The position numbers and the translations under genes are program-made. From the NCBI GenBank assembly GCA_903842345.1, contig CAIMLR010000045.1:48823-112822 (forward strand): a stretch of 64,000 nucleotides of DNA, written 5' to 3'. Under the pieces are notes generated by a model. It had not been told where the DNA came from. It made no database searches and was given only the letters and a program-made list of their open reading frames with translations. Source of the DNA: an uncultured Myxococcales bacterium (GTDB lineage Bacteria > Myxococcota_A > UBA9042). Shown here one piece after another: positions 28,129 to 38,051 of the stretch; positions within the stretch are counted from its first letter, which is position 1, and every line of letters starts with the position of its first letter.

Positions 28129-31100
28129 GCCATACGCCGCCGACCTGGACCGGACAGGAAGCCCTGCCCGACACGCAAACGCTGCTGCTGGAAGCCAGTG
28201 CGGGCACCGGCAAGACGTGGCAGATCGCGCATCTCGTGGCGCGCCTGGTCGCGGAAAAGAACCTGCCCATCGAACGAATCCTCGTCATCACGTTCACCAA
28301 CGACGCCGCCGCGGAGCTGCGCGATCGCGTGCGGGCCCGGCTCCTGTTGGCGCGCGACGCGCTGGGGGATGACGCTGCGCCGACGGCGGATCCCCTGCTC
28401 GCGCTCTGGCAGATGCGCGCCGACAAGGCGCTGATGCGGCTGCGGCTGGCGGCGGCGTACTCGGCGTTTGACTTGGCGCCGATCTCGACGATCCACGGTT
28501 TCTCGCAGCGGATGCTGACGCAGCTGGCTTTTGAGTCGGGCCAGGAGGCGGGGCTGACGCTGATGGCGGATGTGCAACCGCTGCTGGCGGAGTGGGTGGC
28601 GGACCAACTCGCCAAGCTGTACGCCGCGACGGATGAGACGCAGGTGGCGTTGGCCGCGGACATGGGCTGGACGCGCGGCAGTTTGAGCGTGCTCGCACGC
28701 GCGGTGACCGGCGCCGTGATGCCGTTGGTGCTGCCGGACGTGGCAGCGCCCGTGACGGTGCTGGCGACGTTGGCGGCGTGGCGGGCGGCGGTGACGGCGT
28801 TCCAGCGCTGGTTGGACAGCGCGGACGGAACGGCGGCGTTTGCGGCGCTGCGCGATGCGATCGGCGGCAAGGGCGGGCGGCTCGACGGCCGCAAAATGGG
28901 CGCGCGGCACCTCGCGGACTATTGGCAGAGCATGCGCAATTGGCTGGCGATCGGCGGGCCGCGCAACCTGCGGGTCGGTTCGCGGGCGACGGCGTGGACG
29001 ACGGCGTGGACGACAGAGGCGCTCAACGCGGCGTGGAAAAGCGCTGATTCCGTGGAATCTTTTGCCGCGGCGCCGCTCTTTGCCGGGTATTCCCGACTGA
29101 TTGAGACGCAAGAGCGCCTGTGGCCTCTGCCGCGGGCGTCGGCGGCGCACGAGGCGCGGACCTACCTGGAGGCGGAGTTGCAGCGGCGCGGCGTGCTGAC
29201 GTACGACGCCATGCTGTCGCGGCTGGCGGAGCGGATCAACGCGGAAGGCCCGCAAGGTGCGCTGGCGCTTGCGATCGGCAAACGGTACGACGCGGCGCTC
29301 GTGGACGAGTTCCAGGATACGGACAGCGCGCAGTGGACCGTGCTGCAGGCGGCGTTCCAGGCGGCGCAGAAGCCAATGCTGCTCATCGGCGATCCCAAGC
29401 AGGCGATCTACGGTTTTCGCGGCGCGGACGTGCACGTCTACATGGCAGCAGTCGCGTCGGGCGGCGCGACGTCGCAGCGCGCGACGATGCGGCAGAATTG
29501 GCGGTCGGACCCGGGCTACGTCGCGGCGATGAACCACTTCTGGCGCGAGGGCTCGAACGCGTTTGCGCTGCCGAGTGCGGACCCGGCGGACGAGCCGGGT
29601 TTTGACTACATCGCGGTGACGGCCGCCAAGGCTGGCGCGGCGATGCGCGTGGGCGTTGCGCCGGATCGCGATGCGGAGCCGCGCGTGCCATTTGAAGTGC
29701 GCTGGTTTGACGCGGCGGTCCAGCCCGGCGGCCAGCCCGGGCGGATTGGCTCGCGCGACGTGGGCGAGGACGTGGCGGCGCAGCTGTGCGCCCGAGAGAC
29801 GTGCCTGCTGCTGGAGACGACGCAGCTCAATGGCGACGCTGGCGCGCGGCCGCTGCGCGCAGGCGACGTGGCAGTGCTGGTGCGGACGGGTCGGCAGGCG
29901 CGCAAAATCCAGCGGGCGCTCGCGCGGGTCGGCATCGCGTCGGTGGCCGCGGGTCGGCGCAGCGTATTTGCAAGTCCCGCGGTGACGTGGTTGCTGGCGT
30001 GGCTCGATGCGGTCGCGGCGCCAGGGCGCGACGGTCAAGCGCGGACACTGGCGACGACGCCGCTGATCGGCTGGTCACTGCGTGAGCTGGACGACGCGCT
30101 GCAGGCTGCCGATGCGCTCAACCGCCAGACTGAAGCCGCGCCGACGAAACGCGACTGGACGGCGTGGCTCACGCAGATCAGCCACTGGGCCAACCGCTGG
30201 CCGATGCACGGTTTCGTCCGGGTCTGGGAGAGCGCGCTGGACCACACGCAGGCGGTTGAACGGCTGCTGGCGGGCAGCGATGGCGAGCGGCTGGCGACCG
30301 ACGTGCGGCATCTCGCGGAGCTGTGCCACGCCGAAGAGCGGCGGACGCGCCTGAGTCCAGGCGGGTTGGCGGCCTGGCTGCGGGCGCAGGTGCAGGAAGC
30401 CTTGAGCCAGCCGAGCGACGAGCAATCCCTGCGGCTGGAAAGCGACGCGGCGGCGGTGCAAATCGTCACGGTGCACGCGAGCAAGGGCTTGGAGTATCCG
30501 GTCGTTTTGCTGCCGTTTGCCTGGGCTGAGAATGGCGGGGCGGCCCGCGGGAACGAGCCGGTGAAATTCCACGCCGCGCACGGCATCGTTTGCCTGGAAA
30601 TGGCGCCACCGGGCAGCGTGGCGCGCACCCGGGCCGAGTCGGTGCTTGAGCTGGAAACGCTGCAGGAGCAACGACGGCTTCTGTACGTGGCGCTGACACG
30701 GGCGCGGCATCTGACGGTCGCGTGGCTGGCCGCGGCGGGGCAGACGGGCGGCGATCCGCAAAGCAGCGCGTTTTCCACGCTGGCGTTGCGGCCGCTGCCT
30801 GGCGGGAGCGAAGCGCCGCTGCCCAAGCTGAAGAATCCCGGCAAGAACAGTCCGCCGGACGAATACACGACGGCCGCGAGCCGCTGGCACGAGCGGCTGA
30901 CGGAGATGGTGAACGCGTCACGAGGCAACATCGCGTGGCGGGAGGAGCCGCCGCTGACGGAAGTTCCCGCGCGGGTGCAGGTTGCGGCGGAGATCGCCGC
31001 GCCGCTGGCCGCCCGCCACTGGCCGCTGGATCGGCCGCTGACGACGCCGTGGCTGGTGACGAGCTATTCCGCGCTCGCTGCGGGTCGCACCTTGGAAGGG

Positions 31101-32111
31101 GCCGCGCCGACGGGCGATTGGGAGCCGGGGCAAGGCGGCGATGCGCCGGCGAGCTTGCTGACGGCGGATGCCGAGCCGCCGTTGCCGGGGCAGCCGCCGC
31201 TGGACGATGGCGATTTTGCCCAGACGCCCGAGCCGGCGCAACCGACGCGCACGCAGGCAGTGGCGCTCGCGACCCTGCCCGGCGGGACCGACGTGGGCCA
31301 GTGGGTGCACGCCCTGATGGAGCATCTGGACTTTCAGACGGGCGGCGGCAAGGACGACGCCTCGCTTGCAGACCTTGCGCCGTCGCTCGCGGCGCGGGCG
31401 GGCGTCGCCTACAGCCCGGCGCATGAGCCGCTGCTGGCGGCGCTCCCGGCCTTTCTGGACACGCCGCTGCACGGCGGCGCGACAAAGCTGCCGCACGGCT
31501 TCGCACTGCGCGACCTGACTTCCGCCAACCGGCTGGACGAGCTGCATTTTGACCTGTCCTTGGCCGGCGGCGCGCAGTGGGAAGCGCACCTGCCGTGCGT
31601 CGCGCCGACGGCGATCCAGGCAGCGCTGGCGCATCGACTCAGCGACACGGCATGGGACGGCCTGCCGTGGCTGCGCATGGTGCACGACGAGACGCAATTC
31701 CCGGCGATGGCGGGCGTGCTGACCGGGTCCATCGATCTGGTGTTGCGCGTCGACGGCCGGTACTTCATCGCCGACTACAAGACCAACAAGATCGTCTCCC
31801 AGCGCAACCGCCAACTCTGCCTGCGCGGCCACTATGCCCGCGATTGGCTGGCGTGGGACATGGCGCGCCACGGCTACCATCTTCAGGCGCTGTTCTACAC
31901 GCTGGCGCTGCATCGCTTTTTGCGGGAACGGCTGGCGGGATACGACTACGACCGCCACATCGGCGGCCATCTGTACCTCTATCTGCGCGGCATGGAAGGC
32001 CCGGACGCGCTGCAGGACGACGGTCAGGCCTTTGGCGTCTACACGGACCTGTGGCCCAAGCAGGTCGTGCTCGCGCTGGACGCCGCGTTGGCCGCACAGG
32101 AGGTTCCATGA
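28125..32111 (+). CDS. recB: Exodeoxyribonuclease V beta subunit (RecB helicase-nuclease)
   Basis: 1328 residues. The N-terminal SF1 helicase shows Walker A ASAGTGKTW (about 24-32), ITFTNDAAAELRDRV, the DEFQDTDSAQW Walker B motif and GDPKQAIYGFRGAD, then VTVHASKGLEYPVV and the YVALTRARH motif VI. The C-terminal nuclease has GSIDLVLRVDGRYFIADYKTN (about 1200-1220) with the metal-binding Asp and catalytic Lys. It unwinds 3'-5' and cuts DNA in complex with RecC and RecD. A perfect 12-bp tandem duplication near 28990 encodes TAWTTAWTT, probably a harmless local duplication in the accessory domain. Both ends overlap neighbours by four bases. Confidence 0.95.
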   Translation: MSHTPPTWTGQEALPDTQTLLLEASAGTGKTWQIAHLVARLVAEKNLPIERILVITFTNDAAAELRDRVRARLLLARDALGDDAAPTADPLLALWQMRADKALMRLRLAAAYSAFDLAPISTIHGFSQRMLTQLAFESGQEAGLTLMADVQPLLAEWVADQLAKLYAATDETQVALAADMGWTRGSLSVLARAVTGAVMPLVLPDVAAPVTVLATLAAWRAAVTAFQRWLDSADGTAAFAALRDAIGGKGGRLDGRKMGARHLADYWQSMRNWLAIGGPRNLRVGSRATAWTTAWTTEALNAAWKSADSVESFAAAPLFAGYSRLIETQERLWPLPRASAAHEARTYLEAELQRRGVLTYDAMLSRLAERINAEGPQGALALAIGKRYDAALVDEFQDTDSAQWTVLQAAFQAAQKPMLLIGDPKQAIYGFRGADVHVYMAAVASGGATSQRATMRQNWRSDPGYVAAMNHFWREGSNAFALPSADPADEPGFDYIAVTAAKAGAAMRVGVAPDRDAEPRVPFEVRWFDAAVQPGGQPGRIGSRDVGEDVAAQLCARETCLLLETTQLNGDAGARPLRAGDVAVLVRTGRQARKIQRALARVGIASVAAGRRSVFASPAVTWLLAWLDAVAAPGRDGQARTLATTPLIGWSLRELDDALQAADALNRQTEAAPTKRDWTAWLTQISHWANRWPMHGFVRVWESALDHTQAVERLLAGSDGERLATDVRHLAELCHAEERRTRLSPGGLAAWLRAQVQEALSQPSDEQSLRLESDAAAVQIVTVHASKGLEYPVVLLPFAWAENGGAARGNEPVKFHAAHGIVCLEMAPPGSVARTRAESVLELETLQEQRRLLYVALTRARHLTVAWLAAAGQTGGDPQSSAFSTLALRPLPGGSEAPLPKLKNPGKNSPPDEYTTAASRWHERLTEMVNASRGNIAWREEPPLTEVPARVQVAAEIAAPLAARHWPLDRPLTTPWLVTSYSALAAGRTLEGAAPTGDWEPGQGGDAPASLLTADAEPPLPGQPPLDDGDFAQTPEPAQPTRTQAVALATLPGGTDVGQWVHALMEHLDFQTGGGKDDASLADLAPSLAARAGVAYSPAHEPLLAALPAFLDTPLHGGATKLPHGFALRDLTSANRLDELHFDLSLAGGAQWEAHLPCVAPTAIQAALAHRLSDTAWDGLPWLRMVHDETQFPAMAGVLTGSIDLVLRVDGRYFIADYKTNKIVSQRNRQLCLRGHYARDWLAWDMARHGYHLQALFYTLALHRFLRERLAGYDYDRHIGGHLYLYLRGMEGPDALQDDGQAFGVYTDLWPKQVVLALDAALAAQEVP

Positions 32112-34027
32112 GCCTGCCGCTGCTGAATGCCGCGTTCGCCGAGCGCGTGGCGACCTTTGTGCCCGCCGTGCTGCAGCCGACGGACGTGCTGCTTATCGAC
32201 ACGGTGGCCGCGCGTTTTGGTGAGACCGATCCGGACGTGCTGCTGGCGCTGGCTTTTGCCGTGCGCGGGCCGCGGGCGGGTCACGTGGGCGTGGACCTGC
32301 TGACCGTGCCGCAGACGATCGACGACGAACGGCTTGTGCAGCGCGCGGTGGATCCGCAACCGCCGGAGCCCGCGGTTGCGTGGCCGATCGACGGAGCGGC
32401 ATGGCAGCTGAAGACGCTCTCGAGCGCGCTCGTGGGGCTGGCGGTAGGCCAGACACCGTTTGTGCAGCAGCGGCTCGCGTCGGGTCAAGTGCTGCTGATG
32501 ACCCGGCGGATGTGGCGCGAACAGGAGCTGCTGGCGGCTCGGCTGTTGGCGCTGGCGGTGCCGGTTGCGAATCCGCTGCCCGCGGCGCTCGTGGAGGCGG
32601 GGCTGGCGAAGCTGGAATTGACCGGCGAGGCGGCGGAAGCCGTGCGCGTGGCGCTTGCCCGGCGGCTGACGGTGGTGACGGGCGGGCCAGGCACCGGCAA
32701 GACGTTCAGCATCAAACGGCTGCTGGCGCTGCTGCTGGAGAACGATGACCCGCTGCGGCCGCTGAACATCCAGTTGTCGGCGCCGACAGGCAAGGCTGCT
32801 GTGCGGATGGCGGAGGCGATTCAGGAGAGGCTGGACGAGCTGCCGGGCGTGAGCGCGCACACGCGGACGCGGTTGGGCCAACTGGCGCCGCGGACGCTGC
32901 ACAAGCTGCTGGGCATGCGGCCGGACGGTGGGGCGCGGTTCCATGCCGGCAACCCGCTGGAGGCGGACGTCATCGTGGTGGATGAAGCGTCGATGGTCGA
33001 CCTGACGTTGATGCGCCGCCTGCTGGACGCGGTGCCGCCGCACGCGCGGCTGATCCTGCTGGGCGACCGCGATCAGCTCGCGAGCGTGGAGGCGGGCACC
33101 GTGCTGGCGGATCTCGTCCAGGGCGCGCTGCGGGATGACGACGCGGCAGGTGCGCCGCTGCGGCAATCCGTCGTGCGGTTCACGGTCTCGCGGCGCTTTG
33201 CCCACGCGCCGACCATCGGTCAACTGGCGATGCTGCTCCAGCGCGGCGACAAGCCCGGCGAACTGGCAGCGCTGGCGCTGCTCAACGGCACGGGGCCCCT
33301 GCCGGCCGATGAGACGCTGCCGACGCGGGTGCAGCAGCTCGGCGCGCCGCAAAATGGCCGCCCGAGCGCTGGGCAATTGCAGGCGTTGGCGGCGCCCTAT
33401 CTGGACGGCTACGTTGCGCCGCTGCGGCTGGCGCTGGCCGAACATGGACCGCGCGGTGAAGCGCTGCAGGATCCGCAGTTCCACGCCGCGCTCCTCCGGG
33501 CGTTTGACAGCTATCGCGTGCTCGCGGTGCATCGGAATGGCCCGCTGGGCGTGGCCGGGCTGGAGCGGGCGCTGGCGGAACGCGTGCGCGCGTCCCTGGG
33601 CGAGAATCTGCCGACCAAGCAGGGGTTCTGGCTGGGGCAGCCGGTGCTCGTGACGGCGAACGCGTACGACGTGGCGCTCATGAACGGCGATATTGGGCTG
33701 GTGCTGCCGACAGCCGACGGGCTGCAGGCGATTTTTGCCAAGACCGTGGCGGGCGTGCTGCGCACCAAGGCCGTGCCGCTGGTGCGGCTGCCGCAGGTGA
33801 CGGGCGCGCTGGCGATGACGGTGCACAAGAGCCAGGGCTCGCAGTTCGAGCGCGTGGCGTTGGTGCTGGCGGACCGCGATTCGCCCATCCAGACGCGCGA
33901 ACTTGTGTACACGGGCATCACGCGGGCGAGCGATCGGCTGGATTGGCTGGGTGCGCCGGAGCGGATGGCGGCTGCGCTGGCGCGGCGGGTGAGTCGCGCG
34001 TCGGGGCTGGCGGACCTGCTGTGGTAG
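32108..34027 (+). CDS. recD: Exodeoxyribonuclease V alpha subunit (RecD helicase)
   Basis: 639 residues; a 5'-3' SF1B helicase and the third subunit of RecBCD. Walker A VVTGGPGTGKT lies near residue 190, followed by APTGKAAVRMAEAI, the VVDEASMVDL Walker B motif, ILLGDRDQLASVEAG and, near the end, VTGALAMTVHKSQGSQFE and YTGITRASDRL. The N-terminal about 110 residues are the RecC-contacting domain. The frame is open far upstream inside recB, but the ATG at 32108 overlaps the recB stop by ATGA and matches the family start, so it is chosen. Confidence 0.95.
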   Translation: MSLPLLNAAFAERVATFVPAVLQPTDVLLIDTVAARFGETDPDVLLALAFAVRGPRAGHVGVDLLTVPQTIDDERLVQRAVDPQPPEPAVAWPIDGAAWQLKTLSSALVGLAVGQTPFVQQRLASGQVLLMTRRMWREQELLAARLLALAVPVANPLPAALVEAGLAKLELTGEAAEAVRVALARRLTVVTGGPGTGKTFSIKRLLALLLENDDPLRPLNIQLSAPTGKAAVRMAEAIQERLDELPGVSAHTRTRLGQLAPRTLHKLLGMRPDGGARFHAGNPLEADVIVVDEASMVDLTLMRRLLDAVPPHARLILLGDRDQLASVEAGTVLADLVQGALRDDDAAGAPLRQSVVRFTVSRRFAHAPTIGQLAMLLQRGDKPGELAALALLNGTGPLPADETLPTRVQQLGAPQNGRPSAGQLQALAAPYLDGYVAPLRLALAEHGPRGEALQDPQFHAALLRAFDSYRVLAVHRNGPLGVAGLERALAERVRASLGENLPTKQGFWLGQPVLVTANAYDVALMNGDIGLVLPTADGLQAIFAKTVAGVLRTKAVPLVRLPQVTGALAMTVHKSQGSQFERVALVLADRDSPIQTRELVYTGITRASDRLDWLGAPERMAAALARRVSRASGLADLLW

Positions 34028-34036
34028 AAAATGTGC

Positions 34037-34042
34037 TACCCT
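34037..34042 (+). promoter_or_regulatory. -10-like TACCCT directly before an unknown gene
   Basis: TACCCT ends 7 bp before the ATG at 34050, the same spacing as at recC. No convincing -35 is visible, so this is a weak candidate for a leaderless start. Confidence 0.25.
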
Positions 34043-34049
34043 GCCGGCC

Positions 34050-34853
34050 ATGAGCAAACTCAGCCCCAACGCCCACAGCCTGACCACTTACAGCCTCGAC
34101 GACGTCACAATCGACGACGAACCGAGCTTTCGCCACGTCGGCCTTTACGCCGATTTGAAGAAGATCCTGCGCCTGCAGTCCTACCGTTTCCGCGTCTTGC
34201 CGCCGGCGATGGCGCGCTGGGATCACGCGGTGTTCCTCGGGCTGACGTTCTGGGGCGAGGCGGACGGCGACGTGCTCATGGACCGCGACGTGCCGGCGGA
34301 CGTGCTGACGCACATCGCGTGGCATCGGCTCGCGGGGCAAGCGCTGACACCGGTTGGCACGCAGCCTTCGGCTGACGCGCTGTTTTTTGGCGAAGCGATC
34401 GCCAGCGCGTTTGATGTTTATCTAGTGGGCCGCCTGCTGCACCACGCACCCGAGTCGTCGTTCCTGGCGACGCAGGTGCCGGCGATGGCCGAATCCGCCG
34501 ATGCCGCGGGCCTTTCTGAGGACGATTTTGCCGCGCTCCTGGAGACGATCGCGGCCGATCCCGAGCAGGCGTTTGAGGACCTGCGCGAGCTGCTGTTTGA
34601 CGCCGCGACGTCGTTGCTCGCCTGCTCCGGCGTCGATGCCGCGCTGGAAGTGCTCGCGAAGCTCGACGGCCACCGCTTTGGCGCGCTGCTGCACCGCTAC
34701 GAACTCTCCAACTGGCTGCTCTATGCCCGGGCCTACGCCAGCCACGCGCTGCAGCCGGATGCGAACGTGCGCGCGCTGGATCGGCTGCTGCGGGATGAGA
34801 GAGTGGCGCTGGATTGGCTGACGACGGCGTGGGTTGTGCCGGCGCTCAAGTAG
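34050..34853 (+). CDS. Uncharacterised protein downstream of recD
   Basis: 267 residues, acidic and helix-rich, no signal peptide. A conserved-looking segment reads WDHAVFLGLTFWGEADGDVLMDRDVPADVLTHIAWHRLAG, followed by FFGEAIASAFDVYLVG. The THIAWH spacing with a downstream GEAIAS Glu faintly recalls a metallopeptidase HxxxH...E arrangement, but this is not strong enough to name a family. It follows recD by 22 bp on the same strand and converges on the RND gene with a 9-bp gap. It could be read with recCBD or from its own -10-like box. Confidence 0.65.
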   Translation: MSKLSPNAHSLTTYSLDDVTIDDEPSFRHVGLYADLKKILRLQSYRFRVLPPAMARWDHAVFLGLTFWGEADGDVLMDRDVPADVLTHIAWHRLAGQALTPVGTQPSADALFFGEAIASAFDVYLVGRLLHHAPESSFLATQVPAMAESADAAGLSEDDFAALLETIAADPEQAFEDLRELLFDAATSLLACSGVDAALEVLAKLDGHRFGALLHRYELSNWLLYARAYASHALQPDANVRALDRLLRDERVALDWLTTAWVVPALK

Positions 34854-34862
34854 CTCCAGCGC

Positions 34863-37800
34863 TTACGCCGGCGGCAACGGCTCCGTGCCCAGCTTGACCG
34901 GCCCGGGCTTCTTGCCGGCGAACAGTCGGGCGTAGAGGGCGCTGGACTTGACGGACAAATCGTCAAACAGCGAGTACGCCACCGGCGTTGCCAACAGCGT
35001 GAGCAGCAGCGAGAGCGACTGACCGCCGATGATGACGAAGCCCGTCGCGCGGTTGGTGCCCGCGCCCGCGCCCGAGGAAAACACCAGCGGAATCATGCCC
35101 GCCACGAACGCCGCGGTCGTCATCAGGATCGGCCGCAACCGGTCGCGGTTGGCGTGAATCATCGCGTCCCATCGCGTCTGACCGGCCGCGCGCAACTTGA
35201 TTGTATGGTCAATCTGCAAGATGGAGTTCTTCTTCACCACGCCAAACAACACCAGAATACCCAGCATCGAGAAGATGTTGAGCGACTGCTGGAAGATGAT
35301 GACGCTGAGAATCGCGAACGGCACCGTCAGCGGCAGGGACAGCAGGATCGTGATCGGGTGCAGCCAGGACTCAAACTGCGCGGCGAGCACGAGGTACATG
35401 AAGATGAAGGACATCATGAACGCCAGGCCAAAGTTCTTGGCCGCCTTGCCCAATTCCTTGGAGCGACCGACCGGGCTGGCTGAATACTCGGGCGGCATGT
35501 GCAGTTCCGCCGTCGCGGCTTGCAGGTTCTCAATGACCTTGGCTTCTGACGCGCCCTTGACGATGTTGCACATCACCATGGCCTGACGGCGGCGGTTGTA
35601 CCGGTCAATCTTGGACGGACCCGCGCCTTCCGTGAAAGTCACGACGTTGTCCAACGTGACCGCACCGAGCTTGGCTGACGGCACGGAAAGGCGGCGCAGG
35701 CCCGCGGGATCGGCGCGATTGCCCGGTTCCGCACGCGCATGCACTTCATACTGCTCGCCATTTTCGTTGTAGTTGGTCACTTCATAACCGCCCACAAGCA
35801 ACCGCAGCGCAGCGGAGACATCGCCGACGTTCACGCCCAGCTCCGCGGCCTTGGCGCGGTCGATGTGCGCGCGCAGTTCCGGCTTGCCGACGATGAGCGA
35901 CGTGTCCGGGTCAACGACGCCAGGCATTTCCTTGAGCTTGGCCAGCAGCTTGCCCGTGTACTCGGCGATCTTGGTCATGTCCGGGCCGGTGACCTGATAC
36001 ATGACCGGAAAGTTCGCGCCGCCCGCGGAGAACGCCTGCACCATGCTCACGGAGATGCGATTGCCCGCGCCGTACTTGGGCAGAATCAGCGCGCGCGCCT
36101 TGGCAATCAGCTCCTGCTGCGACTCCTTGCGCTCAGACACCGGCCGCAGCTTGACGTAGATGCCGCCCAAATTCGGCGTCTTCTGCGCATCGTCGCCAAT
36201 CGTCGTCACGCCATACATCACGCCCGGAATCTTTTGGACATCGCCGGCGATCCGCGTGGTCAGAAGCCGCATTTCGTCCAGGCTCGTGCCTTCCGCCGCG
36301 CGGACGGTGACCTGGAACTGCGATTCGTCTTCGTCTGGCAGGAAGTTCTTGTTGGCCGCCTTGCCCAGCGCGCCGATGCTCAGGATGGCCCCCAGCGACG
36401 CCAGGACGACGACCCAGCGGTGATGCAGGCACCACGCGAGGATCTTCAAGTAGCCGGCTTCAATCGTCCGGTAGACGATGCCCGACCCGCCCGTACCGCC
36501 GTGGCCGCCCTGCGCGTGCGCGCCGTGACCGGTCTGCACATGGCTCGCGACTTCCGCGACAAACGACTTCTTGAGCCAGCGCGCGCAGAGCATCGGCGTC
36601 AGCACGAAGGACACCAGCAGCGACACCATGATGGAGAACGACATCGTCAGGCCAAACGAGTTCATGAACCGGCCGACGATGCCGCCCATGAACGCGACGG
36701 GCATGAACACGGCGACGAGCGAGAGCGTGGTGGCGAGCACCGCCAGGCCGATTTCTTCGGTACCGGCGATGGCTGCCTCGTACGGATCCATCCCCTCTTC
36801 GTCGATTTTGCGCCAGATGATTTCAAGCACCACGATGGCGTCGTCGATCACGATGCCGACCGCGAGCGTGAGCGCCAGCAGCGTGATGGTGTTCAGGCTG
36901 AAGCCGGCGAACTGCATGATGGCGAAGGTCGAGATGATCGACACCGGGATGGCGATCGCCGCGATGATGGTGGAGCGGAAGTTGCCGAGGAAGACGAGCA
37001 CGATGAGCGCGGCGCAGAGGGCGCCGAGGATGAGGTGCTCTTTGACGGCGTCGATCGCGTTCTCGATGAATTCCGACTGATCGCGCGCCACTTCGATGGA
37101 ATAGCCCGCCGGCAGTCGCTTCTTCAGATCCTCCAGACGCTCCTTCACGTTGTGCACAATCGCGACCGTGTTGGTGCCCGACTGCTTGCGGATGTTCAGC
37201 AGGATCGTCGGCTTGGAGCCGCGATAGCCCACGGATTCCGGCTCCGCTGTGCCGTCTTCCACGCGCGCCACGTCGCGCACACGGACTTGCGAGCCGTCGC
37301 GGGCGCCCACGAACAGGTCTTCAAACTGCTTCACGTTCTCAACCCGACCGCGCGTCCGGAGCGTCAGCTGCCGCGCGCCCGACTCCACACGTCCCGACGG
37401 CAATTCCAGGTTCTGTGTGCGCAGCGTGCGCTCCACTTCCGCCGCGGACATCGCGTATTTGATGAGCTTCTCCGGGTCGATCCAAACGTTGACCTGGCGC
37501 GGACGACCGCCAATGAGCGTGACTTCACCGACGCCCGAGAGCGATTCCAGCTCGCGGCGCAGGGTCTTGTCGGCGAATTCCGTGAGGTCGCGCGGCGATG
37601 CGTTGGCGGAGAGCGCCAGCGTCAGGACCGGCGCAGCATCCGGGTCGATCTTGGAGATGATCGGCGGATCGATGCCCGGCGGCAGGTTGGCGAGCACCGC
37701 GCTCACTTTGTCGCGCACTTCCTGCGTCGCCGTATCCAGCGGCTTTTCCAGCGCAAAGGTGACGATGACCTGGCTCACGCCTTCAGTCGACGTCGAACGC

Positions 37801-38042
37801 AGCTCGTCGATGCCGCTGATGGTGTTCACCGCTGCTTCGATCTTGTCGCTGATCTCGGTCTCGACTTCCTCGGGCGCTGAACCGGGCAACGTCGTCAGAA
37901 TGAGCACGGTCGGAATGTCGATCTTGGGAAAGCGGTCAACGCCGAGCGCGCCGTAGCTGAAAAGGCCGAGAACCGTCAGCACAAGCATGATGACGGACGC
38001 GAAGACGGGACGACGGACGCAAATTGCGGCTAGCCACTGCAT
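34863..38042 (-). CDS. RND efflux transporter permease (HAE1 type) of the TetR-controlled operon
   Basis: 1059 residues. Helix 4 carries GIVIDDAIVVLEII with the proton-relay Asp pair, and the first porter domain begins FPKIDIPTVLILTTLPGSAPEEVE. A cytoplasmic loop near residue 500 is rich in His and Gly (GHGAHAQGGHGGTGGSG), unusual for the family; it could be a simple linker or bind metal. An ATG with GGAG upstream lies 9 bp after the adaptor stop. It is the last gene of the tetR-tolC-adaptor-pump operon. Substrates are probably hydrophobic or amphiphilic compounds by family, not shown here. Confidence 0.92.
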   Translation of the reverse strand: MQWLAAICVRRPVFASVIMLVLTVLGLFSYGALGVDRFPKIDIPTVLILTTLPGSAPEEVETEISDKIEAAVNTISGIDELRSTSTEGVSQVIVTFALEKPLDTATQEVRDKVSAVLANLPPGIDPPIISKIDPDAAPVLTLALSANASPRDLTEFADKTLRRELESLSGVGEVTLIGGRPRQVNVWIDPEKLIKYAMSAAEVERTLRTQNLELPSGRVESGARQLTLRTRGRVENVKQFEDLFVGARDGSQVRVRDVARVEDGTAEPESVGYRGSKPTILLNIRKQSGTNTVAIVHNVKERLEDLKKRLPAGYSIEVARDQSEFIENAIDAVKEHLILGALCAALIVLVFLGNFRSTIIAAIAIPVSIISTFAIMQFAGFSLNTITLLALTLAVGIVIDDAIVVLEIIWRKIDEEGMDPYEAAIAGTEEIGLAVLATTLSLVAVFMPVAFMGGIVGRFMNSFGLTMSFSIMVSLLVSFVLTPMLCARWLKKSFVAEVASHVQTGHGAHAQGGHGGTGGSGIVYRTIEAGYLKILAWCLHHRWVVVLASLGAILSIGALGKAANKNFLPDEDESQFQVTVRAAEGTSLDEMRLLTTRIAGDVQKIPGVMYGVTTIGDDAQKTPNLGGIYVKLRPVSERKESQQELIAKARALILPKYGAGNRISVSMVQAFSAGGANFPVMYQVTGPDMTKIAEYTGKLLAKLKEMPGVVDPDTSLIVGKPELRAHIDRAKAAELGVNVGDVSAALRLLVGGYEVTNYNENGEQYEVHARAEPGNRADPAGLRRLSVPSAKLGAVTLDNVVTFTEGAGPSKIDRYNRRRQAMVMCNIVKGASEAKVIENLQAATAELHMPPEYSASPVGRSKELGKAAKNFGLAFMMSFIFMYLVLAAQFESWLHPITILLSLPLTVPFAILSVIIFQQSLNIFSMLGILVLFGVVKKNSILQIDHTIKLRAAGQTRWDAMIHANRDRLRPILMTTAAFVAGMIPLVFSSGAGAGTNRATGFVIIGGQSLSLLLTLLATPVAYSLFDDLSVKSSALYARLFAGKKPGPVKLGTEPLPPA

Positions 38043-38051
38043 GAAATGCTC

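Noticed and set aside
28981..29010. 12-bp tandem repeat in recB
   Set aside because: In-frame, only two copies, and compatible with a working protein; not evidence of a mobile or regulatory element.
32039..34087. 682-codon frame opposite recD
   Set aside because: Low-complexity Arg/Gln/His composition and full overlap with a gene carrying all RecD motifs.
35739..37880. 713-codon plus-strand frame opposite the second RND gene
   Set aside because: His/Arg/Asp-rich shadow of the real minus-strand pump.
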